Assembly: GCA_032622095.1 (NCBI GenBank)
Contig: CP136066.1
Coordinates: 173,351,164-173,415,163 of the forward strand
Direction: 5' to 3'
Source: Siphonodentalium dalli
Taxonomy: Eukaryota; Mollusca; Scaphopoda; Gadilida; Siphonodentaliidae
Length of the DNA: 64,000 bases
The notes under the pieces were generated by a model. The model ran no database searches. It was given only the letters and a program-made list of their open reading frames with translations, and had not been told where the DNA came from. Positions 48,701 through 60,700 of the stretch are shown here, piece after piece; the first letter of the stretch is position 1; each line of letters starts with the position of its first letter. A program made the position numbers and the translations under genes.

Positions 48701-51700
48701 TCATTGAATGTCAGTCATCACCTAACATTGAATGGAAGCACCAGTTTGTTGTTAAATTGCTACAGATATGTTTAGATTAGAATAATACATGTCATCTGGC
48801 CAGTTTATATAATTAATGACCTGTACCTTTACAGATATATATGCCTCTGTGGTGAGAAGAGGTATTAAATTGAGAGGTGATATGGCTTGGAAGGGATGTT
48901 GGTTGATGGCAGGGTTGAGCCTGGGCCATGTGGGAGGGGGTGGGTGGGGGAGGGTGGAATGTTTCCATAATTTCATTAAAGAGTAAAGTTTCATAACTCT
49001 GCAGATGTTATATATAATGGTGTCACTTTTTTTCAAATGTTTAAAAAAAATTGTCCCAGAAGATGAGGCCTAAGCAGAATAAGGTAATTGAGAGTGTATT
49101 TGGTGATGCTAGCCTGCTGTATGGGGTAGCAACACTAAATTCACCATCTGGGGACTTCATTCTGCAAATGTCAGACACACTATGTCCAGGCTTGGAGAAA
49201 TGAACAATGGACTATTCATTGTAGACTGGTAGAATAGTTGTTTAGCTAATGTCATGTCATGTAATGACAGATGGCAAACTGGTCTGAAGCAAGCAGTCTG
49301 AAGCAAGAATATCGGGTGACCACACTATGATAAATTGGCTTTTTCAATAATGCAGGCTTCAGTGTTCTCTTAAAAATTAATAGTGCATAGCAAAGAGGTC
49401 TGAATTATAAAGGGCCACAACTCTGTTAAAATATATCGGATCAAACCCATATTTTAACTTGATCTGTATATAAGTGTCAAAAATTCATATACCAAATTTG
49501 GTGTTGATCAGATAAAAAATGTTTGAGTAATCCTGTCTTGGATGAATTCTATATCAAAACAAGAGTGGAAGGGGTTAAATAAACAATACCAAAATCCATA
49601 CAGATGAAGAACATGCTAAGAAAAATCTAGGTAAGAAATATGAGGCTGTGATGTGTCCTAAACAAAAATTAAAGGTCAAAATGCAAAAATATTTTTTTTT
49701 GTTTTTGAAGTTATGTCCCTGGCTCTGCCCCTATTTGACCCAGTGACCCCATTTGAACAAATCTGAACCCCAGTCACCCAAGGTATCTATGTACCAAATA
49801 TAAGCTAAATCGGCCAAATATTTTTTTAGAAGAAGTCATTGTAAGAATCACTATGAGTTATGGCCCTGGTTTCTCAACTAATTGACCGGGTGACCTCATT
49901 TGAACAAATCTGAACACCAGTGACCCAAGGACCCTCCATACCAAATATTAGCTAAATCGGCCAAATGGTTCTGAACAAGAATTTGTTGTAAGAATTACTA
50001 TGGAGGAATAGAGTTATGGCCCTGGCTTCGCAACTATTTGACCCAGTGACCTCATTTGAACAAATCTGAATGAGAGTCACCTAGGGAACATCCACACCAA
50101 ATATGAACCAATACGGTATGATGGTTTCAGAGGAGAAGATGTTTTTAAAAAAGTTGACGGACGGACAGACGGACAGACAGACAGACGGACGGACGGACGA
50201 GGAGTGATGACTATAGCTCCACCGGAGACGTTGTCTCAGGTGAGCTAAAAATGTCAATTTAAGTGCCTATATACTTCCCAGAAGATGAGGCTTAAGCAGA
50301 ATGAGGACCCTGGCTAGTGTATTTGGTGATGCTAGACTGCTGTGCAGGGTAGCATAACTAAATTCACCCTCTGGGAACCTCATTCTGCAAATGCCAGACA
50401 CACTAAATTCAGGTTAGAGAACAATAATTTGTTTTTATTTTAATAACACACATTGGCATGAGTGCTGTCTGGTGCATTAAGTTCACACCTGTCAGCCTGA
50501 TAAACATCTCAATTGATGCCTGTGTGTATTTATATTAACTCTCTCTGTCTGTAGCTAATACAATTGACTTAATATGCTGGTGGGGGAGATCCTGTGAGTT
50601 AGGAAATGAGATAGGGTGGAATGCTGTTGGTTGGGGGCAGGGTGGGGTTCTGGGTCATGTGGGGGGAGGGTGATAAATTTTTTTGTATGTTAAATTGATC
50701 AAGGAGTTCCTGAATTTTTTATTATTTGTTTGGGAATTATGGCCCTGCCTGCACCCGAATTTGACCCAGTGACCCCATTTGAACAAATCTGAACCCCAGT
50801 CATTCAATGACCCCACATACCAAATATAAACTAAATCGGCACAATGGTTATAGACAAGAAGTCGTTATAAGAATTACCAAGGAGGAATATAGTTATGGCC
50901 CTGGTTTCGCAACTGTTTGACACAGTGACCTCATTTGAACAAATCTGAATGACAGTCACCTAGGGAACATCCACACCAAATATGATCAAAATACAAAAAT
51001 GTAATTTTTTGGTTTTTAGAGTTATGTCCCTGGCTCTGCCCCTAATGACCCAGTGATCCAATTTGAACAAATCTGATTCCCAGTCACCCAAGGTCCCTCA
51101 GTACCAAATATAAGCTAAATCGGCCGAATATTTTTGTAGATGAAGTCATTGTAAGAATTACTATGAGTTATGGCCCTGGTTTCTCAACTAATTGACCGGG
51201 TGACCTCATTTGAACAAATCTGAACACCAGTCACCCAAGGACCCTCCATACCAAATATTAGCTAAATCGGCACAATGGTTATGGACAAGAAGTTGTTGTA
51301 AGAATTACTGTGGAGGAATAGAGTTATGACCCTGGTTTGGCAACTATTTAACCCAGTGACCTCATTTGAACAAATCTGAATGAGAGTCACCTAGGGAACA
51401 TCCACACCAAATATGAACCAATTTGGTATGATGGTTTCAGAGGAGAAGATGTTTTTAAAAAAGTTGACGGACGGACAGACGGACGGACAGACAGACAGAC
51501 GGACGGACGACGGACGAGGAGTGATGACTATAGCTCCACCGGAGACTTCGTCTCAGGTGAGCTAAAAAGGGCCGCATTAGGCCTTTTTATTGCAATGCCT
51601 GATGTTATGACAAAAAAACTTACGAAAAAAAAAAAATGGAATTTTTTTTTAAATTTTTTTATTTTATCAACATATCCATAGCAGATATGTGTTGAATATT

Positions 51701-54700
51701 AGTGTGCATTGAGCTCTAACATGTAATGTGTTAAAAAGTGACTTGCAGGCTTACAACATGAAGTAGATGACTACAATTAAGAAAATGATTAGCTGATCCT
51801 CATGCTCTTCTTACAATTAGTCATTGTGAACAACTTACACTAATTGTAACTTTATACAATTGAAAGGCACAGGACTAAATTCAGGATCACATATTAGAAT
51901 GGGGAGGTAACAGTTTTTAGACAACAATAACAGTAGTTAATGTCAGGGGCATTATATATTGTTAGGTAATCCCATTCATACACTGGTAGTACAATGTCAT
52001 TTTTATATAAGACTAAATGAGTTTATATGCATAACAGTTCCCTCTACCTTTCTGGTTATTACTAGACAGAGGAAGGTATCTTTTTATACCATAATTGGCT
52101 ATGCTTACTGTGTGTATAACACCTGTTTTGTAAATTTCATCTTTACACCCTACTGTGGGTATAACGATTCCTACTATTGGTATAAATTTCTACTTTGTGT
52201 AAATGTTTCAATGTTTCAACGGCACTTTATGTGTTAAAAGTTTATACCCATAGTAGAACGACCCGTCATTTGACCTCTGGTGACCTCGCTGTCGAAATTT
52301 AGCCCAATTTTTCGCCACGCCCACTTCGCGAAGTAAATACACTCTGAAATGCGATAAGTGGTCTAAACACAGAGATATATACTATCCAATTCCATTTACT
52401 GGGTTTACTTGTCAAACAATGACACATTAAAGTTAGTTTAAAGATGTTTTATGCTAGGTGCATGCACCGACAAAGTACACGTTTTATACTGGTCGGCGAT
52501 AGCTGTTGAAAATGTAAACAAAACAAATGCACATGCTCGTCTGCCTTTCCGTGTTTAAAGCGAACGACGGTTTACATTTTGACAACAACGTATAGATTGT
52601 TAATGGTATCTGCAATGTGGGAAATCTGAATGTGTGTTCACATCAGCTGACTGATGCCCAAGAAAGTGGCGGATCGCCGAATTTCCTAGAAATATGTATT
52701 ACTACGCGTGACCCACATTCATGATAGCTTAACATATTTGGGTCACTCGGTGCACATACATGTTAACAGTCACCAACGGAGTAGCAATACATTTACGAAG
52801 CGACCGAAGATAATAATTATGGTATAAACAAAATACACCCATAGTAGCCGAGAATAAAAAAAATTCACCACTCGTGGAATTGTGGTTTTAACCACTCGCC
52901 AAAGGCTCGTGGTTAAAACCACAATACCACTCGTGGTGAAAATTTGTTATTCTCTGCTACTATTGATGTATTCTATATGTCCATGCTTACTATGCGCAGA
53001 AAAAAATAAAAAATAAAAATAAAACCCTAACGGACATAAATTTTCCTAAAATTGCTAAAAATAGACAAACTAAGAGCCATAACTCAGGTAAAATAAAATG
53101 GACAAACCTGGTTTTCGAAATCAATCAGAATATTGTTGTGAAAGATCGATATATCGAATATGAATGAAATTGGTTGACGTTTGTTCAAGTTATCATGCTA
53201 TTAACGGACATAAAATTGCTATAAATAGAAAAAAGTGGCTAAATCTGGTTAGAAAGTCAGGGCAGGCCTGATTTTCTGTATGCAGCTGTCGCACGTGACA
53301 AACTCGCACACCAATATTTGTCAGAATCCATCAATAAATGGCTGTTATATACTATATAACAGGGGTGCCTGCCAACAGTGTTCGCGCTGTCGGTAGCCAA
53401 ATTAGCCAATGGCTAATCTTTTTCGAATTTGGCTAATAAAAATTTCATTTGGCTAAACTTTTCGTTGCCTGAGAACTATAATGTCGTAAGTCCATTTTTC
53501 CATTTCCCGAGAAAATCGAGTTTGAAATTTCGGATGGTCTGTTTCCGGATATAAACAGTTTGTACATATTGGAATCGTGACCATATGATGGAAAACATCA
53601 ATATATACACTAGTGTGGAAAATCGTGACTAATGATTCGCACGTTTACGATTAAATGACGAAAACGTGTTTGGAGATACGACATTCTGCGCAAATAATAG
53701 TCGTCACGGTTCCGGATTATAATGTCGAAGGAGATACGACACTCTTGCATACATATGCATGTATATGCTATGTGTGCAATACTGTCTGTAATATAATACT
53801 CACAATTTGTCATTGTATATGTACGCAATAAACAATGGACTCAATTATACCTAAATAGATATATATAGAGATAGAGTATCTCGTTAGTCAAACGCGCCCC
53901 GCGATCGGCGCGATCTGGTAACGTACATATATACGCGCGTTCACATACGTTACTCTATCGAACTATTGAGTATATGTCCGCGACTATTTAACACGGGGAC
54001 GTAGCACCTCATATGGGGTTTTTTTTTTTTTTTGGGGGGGGGGGGGGGGGTCCTTATGTTTAAACAGGGATGTGTCAAATGAAATGTGGGGGCTCTATGT
54101 TGGGGGGTCAATGTCTTATATTACATTGATAAATAATCGGAAATTAAGACTTTGTTGGGTAGAAACACTTCTATTTATCACAGATATGTGTGTGTGTGGG
54201 TGGGGGCGCTCTAGTGTTTAATTCAGGGACGTAACAAAATGGGTACACTGTGCGCCGGGGTACTGTTTTCTATACGTGGATAGCCACCGCAAATGGCTAT
54301 TTTGTGTTGGGTCATACTCATGTTTGATAAAAGGACACATTAGCGGTAATGGTTTATCTGGGGCTACATATATTTAATGCAGTGTTGTATTACTGGAAAT
54401 GGGGGCACTTATTGGGGGGGGGGGGGGGGTAGCAATTCCGTTCGACACGAGAGTGAATACTTGAAATGAAGCCTGTGTTTTGAATGGGAGCGCTTCTATT
54501 TGATGCAGGGATGTATAATTCGGTTTATGACCCCGGCTTTTTAATACAGGGACGATAGTACCATAATTGTGGTTCGATTGGGCGGCATACTTATGTTTAA
54601 TGAAGGGATGTGTCTCCGGAAATGGGGGTCTATGTGGGGGATACTTTCTATTACATTGATAAATAATTAGAAATAAAGTGTTTTGGGCAGGAACGTTTCT

Positions 54701-57700
54701 ATTTAATACAGGGCGGTGTGTTTGTAGGGGCGAACAACTGTTTAATGCAGGAGTGTATCAAAATGGGGACCCTGTGCATGGGGCTACTGCGTTTAATGCA
54801 GGGGTATTTGCCATAAATTGCTACTTTGCATTAGGGCATACTTATTTTGGACACAAGGACCGAAAATGGAGTCTGTGGGGGGGCTTACTTATAATTAAGG
54901 CAGTGGTGTGATAACGGAAATACGGGCTCAATGTTGGGGGTGGCAATGCCTTTTAACTGCATGGATGAATACCTGGAAATGTATTTCACCACCAACGCAC
55001 AACTATGGGTCATAAAGTTAAGTTATTTGAGTAGGTCTATCATCCACGCACCTAGAATTGATGGACGCAATTGTCATTTTCAAGAGATAACCACGCGGCC
55101 AGATACTATAATTTAATCACATGATTTCAAGGTACTGGTGCATCTGAAGCTATATTGTACCACCCACCCACATCTAAGAGTCATAAAGTGCAGTTATTTG
55201 GGCAGGTACTTCACCCAAGCATCTAATGCTGATGGGACGCATCTGGGATTTCCAGAAATATGTGATCACAGGATCAGATACTATGTGTGATCACGAGAGT
55301 TGATGGTTCTGACGTATTTGAGGCTATATTGCACGATCTACGCACAATAGTGCGTCATTATGTGGGGTTATTTGGGCAGGTACACCAGCCAAGCCTCTAA
55401 AAATGATGGGACGCAGCTGGTATTTTCAGAAATAGGTCACCACGGGAAAAGATAGTATGATTGATGAACGATATTTGATGGTTCTGATGTGTTTGACCTA
55501 ATATTGCACCACCTATACGCACAGCTGTGCGTCATAGAGAGGAGTTATTTGGACAGGCGCACCAGCCTAACATCTAAGAATGATGGGACGCAGCTGATAT
55601 TTTTCAGAAATAGGTCACCACGGGAGAAGATACTATGCGCGATCACGATATTTGATGGTTCTGACGTGTTTGACATTATATTGCACCACATACGCACAAC
55701 TGTGCGTCATGCAGTGGAGTTAATTGGGCAGGTACACAACCCTAGCATCTAAGAATGATGGGACGCAGCTGGTATTTTCAGAAATAGGTCACCACGGGAG
55801 AAGATAGTATATGATTGATGAACGATATTTGATGGTTCTGACGTGTTTGATCTTATATTGCACCACATACGCACAACTGTGCGTCATAGAGTGCAGTTAT
55901 TTGGGCAGGTGCCACTTTAGTGAAAGAAACGTATACAGAACGTAGTGCAGCACAGTTCTTGATGAATAAAAAGTTTTCGTCGGATATGTTCAGACAGTCT
56001 GATATGTCGAGGAACTCTAGGTTATGCAATGCTGGTAAAAAGCACAGATTTCCGATTGCACATCCAGCTATGTTTAAAGAAATCAGTTTATTGGCTTGAA
56101 TTAAGCCGCGGGTGATATAGAATTCAATGTCCCGAACAGGGGCGTCTATCGTTGCGTAAGCTATCTCGAACTGACGGAATGATTTTGAATGTCTCATTAT
56201 GATCTGAAGGCCCTGTGCACCCAACATCAAAACACACTGGAACTCGAAGATTTTCCATAACTGAGAAGAATCTCTTACGATACTGTTGATGCGTTTGCAA
56301 GTCAGTGAAACATTGGTCACAAGCTCGTACAATGAGATGTTTTCTAGAATGATGATGATGATTTCGACAGGAAGATCTAATATACCTGGAGCATCCGACC
56401 TGGAATAAAACAACGTTCCTAAACAAAATCACCCACCCCCCCCCCCCCCAGAAAAATAGACATAATTCTGTATCCTTGGCCCCAGAAAAAATGGACAGCA
56501 TTTAGTTTCTAGGCGATTGCCAGGATTTCTTGTCCCATCCGTTCCCAAACAAAATATCGCGTTCTGGGGGTTATGAGGCCGTTATGATACGATTAATGAT
56601 ACTTTATGATGTCATGGTTGTCGAATATGCCCAAGAAGCTATTTTACCCACTCATTCATACAGATAACTAGCACAAAATATTATTTTGTGCCATCAAAAC
56701 ATGCGTCCAAGATGTTTTGCTTGAAGCCGAATACCAGTTAATTCGGAGTATGAATCCCGCGTACGGCTTCAAAACACCTGAATCCCGCGTACTGAAAATG
56801 GGGGGGGGGGGGGGATACCCTCTTATGTGCCACATTTGAAAAAAACCCAGATAGCTATAACCAAAGCAATCACACAGAAACTAACATTAAATAATATTCA
56901 AACTATAAGTCAACAAGGACCAATACTCCAGTTAAAATAGACGGATGGAACCTAAAGTTGAAAGACCTGTATTTTCATATACATGTACCAAATTTGAAAA
57001 CAGCAAGACAAATGTTATCTTCCGGAAAATCAAACTAATTGGCGAATTCTAAGTCAACAATGACCTCCTTCATTTCGGTAAGAATAGGCCTGTATAGTGT
57101 ATGCTAGTAATCTCACATACCAAATTTCATTCCAATCATTACAAACTTACTAAAATTATCATACGGAAACGACAATTCAGTGCACATTTCAACTAAAAGG
57201 TCCCGTAACTCTGGTGAAAATTAGAGGGCGGAATTTTACCAGAGTTACGGGCCCTTTTGGTTGAAATTCGAACTGGACCTATATTTTGTGACAGTAAATT
57301 CACATACCAATTTCATTGAATTCAGTCCATCCTCAATAAAGTTATGGTCGGGAAACACAAAAAAGCGAACGGTCATTCGGTTAGACGGACGGACGAACCA
57401 ATAATGATACATTCCGTTTTTTTAAACGACATATACATGTTTAGGGGGGTGGAACATTAGATATTAGCAAATTGAAATATCAGACTGAAAGGTATGTTGA
57501 AATTATTCTGGAAGTTCAAATACTGAAACATTTCATTTTATTTTTGGCCAACATCATGTGCATATATTCAGGGTAGGGAGATACGGCATTTTGACGGTGT
57601 TTTAATACCCTCATAAACTTGGTTGTTTAATACACTCATACATTTCGGGTGCATTGTTAGTCTCGTATACCTGGGTAATACCCTTGTATACTTGGTGTTT

Positions 57701-60700
57701 TAATATAAAAGACCCAGTATACAAGGATATTACCTGACCTGTTAACACCCTAGTATCATATACTTGGCTATTTTAAACCATGATAACCGTGGTACACGTC
57801 TGAGGACAAAGACCATGTACTGTGGTATGCCAAGGTTTGTTTTATTATGTAGCATGGTGTACTGCGGTGTACTGTGGCATTGTGAACACTAAATGTACAA
57901 TGTATGTACTGGGGACAACCCACGGTTTACCCAGGTACATCATGATTGGTACGAGGGTAATATCTCTCAGGGTATGGTGCTGAGGTACAAGGACACTCTA
58001 CTGGGTTTATTAGAAAAGTACCTATATAGGTACACCATGACGTGTATACTATTGAGAAAATATACATTATGTATAGAAGACTTGCAACAACCATACGTGC
58101 TTTAATGTCGTATCTCCATAACGTCACAACAAGCGAACTGGAGCTTGCATGAACGTCAGTGCAATATTGTCGTATCTCCAGTATTGCACATAAGATGCTT
58201 CATATCTAATACCATGCGTTAAAACAGACATAGTTATTCGACTAAACATTTCGAAATACAACATAGCAAACCACTAATAAACAAGTGTGAGATAACTATT
58301 GAAAAAATATGATTTTCTCGCGATACCTTTTCATCCAAACTTCCGAATCCGCCATTCGTCAAAGTGTGCCCATGTGACGATTGTGGGTGATGCAATTGGC
58401 CAAGGAGATACGACATTATAGAACGGAAAAAATATTGCGCACATGGACTTACAACAATATTGCACATCATTTAACGTGTATACTGGGTGCGAATGCACGT
58501 TTCATGGGCATCATTCGAAAGAGAATTCCGAGACGATTCCAACGATACCAATATCTCATTTTCCCGCCAAAATGGACTTACGACATTATAGTTCTCAGGC
58601 AATGTTTTGGCTAAACTTTTTTTTACCCCAAATGCAGACGGAAAGCTAATTAATAAAAGCGCTCAATAGATCGAAGCACTACTGAATACGACGAGACCGA
58701 ATGACATTAGTTTACGGACACCTAAAAAGACTTCTGATGTTCAGACATTGGGCTCTCCGTTGAGAGCCTAACCAGCCTAATCGTCAAAACGTATTTATAA
58801 GCTGTATACTGGTTATGTAATTGATTAAGCCGTCTGTAAGATAAAATACCAAAATGCTTTGTTCGTTTGTTCGTTGTATTAATCGGACTTCACATCATAA
58901 AACATTTGAATACAATAGATATTCATCAGTTAACACCTTACTACAGTATAATAAGCCATAGTTAGCGGCCATCGTGCCATGGTGTCAATAGTGTCAACGG
59001 AATAGAGTTATTACAATTAGTTTAGCGGATTACAATTATATAGAATGTTAGTTTCATGTTTGCGAATGCGAATGCGAATGCCTGTGTGATATGTGATGAT
59101 ATGTTCATATATTTTTTTTTTTTAAGTTGTTTTTTTGTGTTGTTTTAATGTTTTCATTCTGAGTATATTAACAAATAAATTTAAAAACAAATATTTTAGT
59201 AATTAATTGTGAACCGACCAGAAAAGGATGATTTAATTTGACCAAATTTTTTTTTAATTTGGCCAAAAAAGATTTGGCTAAAGTTTTTTTCATTTGGCTA
59301 ATAAAATGTTCATTTGGCTAAACTTTTGGCTAAAGTTTTTTTCGGTCCAGCGCGGACACTCCCTGCCAACCATTTCTCACCAAACCATAAGTCGAGTTTT
59401 GATAAATGAAAGTGTCAACTTGGAGAGGGGATAAATTCTGGTGGTGGCCATGTTTTTCAACAAAATTTGAAAAAAAATTATGCCTCTAATCAAGTGGTCA
59501 CCCCCGAAGATCCATATGAAGTCATGGTGACAATCATTTAATGGATGTCGTCTATAGGGTGTGCCGAAGGATTTAGTCATGCACACAGAGACGATGGATA
59601 CCAACCCAAGACAATAGTTCAGACTTGACTTTGTCAAGTTGAACTTAAAACTTGACTAAAATAGTAATTGAAAATCTTATAAATTGGGAAGATGTATTAT
59701 ATCAGCTAAATTAGATACTCACAAGTTTGTACGTTCCACTCTCTTCGAAGAAATCTATTGCTTTGGACCAATCTGTGATTTTGGTGTTGTGTAGGTTAAC
59801 TGTACGCCACTTTAAAGAGAAACAGGAAAGCAGTTAGACATTTCATATAAAAAATATTGCGCACATGGACTTACAACAATATTGCACATCATTTAACGTG
59901 TATACTGGGTGCGAATGCACGTTTCATGGGCATCATTCAAAAGAGAATTCCGAGACGATTCCAACGATACCAATATCTCATTTTCCCGCCAAAATGGACT
60001 TACGACATTATAGTTCTCAGGCAATGTTTTGGCTAAACTTTTTTTTACCCCAAATGCAGACGGAAAGCATGGAGTCAGAAAGCTAATTAATAAAAGCGCT
60101 CAATAGATCGAAGCACTACTGAATACGACGAGACCGAATGACATTAGTTTACGGACACCTAAAAAGACTTCTGATGTTCAGACATTGGGCTCTCCGTTGA
60201 GAGCCTAACCAGCCTAATCGTCAAAACGTGATTTTGGTGTTGTGTAGGTTAACTGTACGCCACTTTAAAGAGAAACAGGAAAGCAGTTAGACATTTCATA
60301 TAAAGCAGGGAATTAATCTCTCATCTTTAACCCTTTAATGACGAAAGTCACGCTGGTACAGCATGAAAGATCAAGTGTCAGTGCATGTGATTTTGGTGTT
60401 GTGTAGGTTAACTGTACGCCACTTTAAAGAGAAACAGGAAAGCAGTTAGACATTTCATATAAAGCAGGGAATTAATCTCTCATCTTTAACCCTTTAATGA
60501 CGAAAGTCACGCTGGTACAGCATGAAAGATCAAGTGCCAGTGCATTCTCTTATATATGCAAGACTCCCATAGGGACCTTGCATATATAAGAGAATGCGCT
60601 GGCTTACAAGGTCAAGGTAAATATTGTTAGGCCAATTTATTCTCTTATATATTGGAGGCTCCCTATGGGAGACAAGCATATATAAGATAATGCATTGGCA

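Larger units (their letters stand above)
53376..59361. mobile_element. 6-kb hAT-like element carrying an F-box/LRR gene start
   Basis: The left end CAGTGTTCGCGCTG and inverted right end GAGTGTCCGCGCTG match at 12 of 14 bases. The 8-bp CCTGCCAA flanks both sides (53368-53375, 59362-59369) and occurs once in the related empty site at 28356. Subterminal structure supports a real element. TTGCCTGAGAACTATAATGT (53466-53485) is inverted at 58580-58603. GGAGATACGAC motifs lie at about 53672 and 53731 (left) and 58106, 58168 and 58403 (right). GGCTAA repeats line both tips. Inside are a 545-bp duplication, a 176-bp tandem array, pearl-like repeats and a minus-strand F-box cargo. No transposase was seen, so it is non-autonomous. 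Confidence 0.78.

Noticed and set aside
55853..56413. Treating this F-box ORF as an internal exon of the host F-box/LRR gene
   Set aside because: The host gene already has an F-box at 63518-63467, and its flanking exons (59809-59723, 43710-43511) join in phase and content without it. This exon also lies inside the TIR- and duplication-bounded element.
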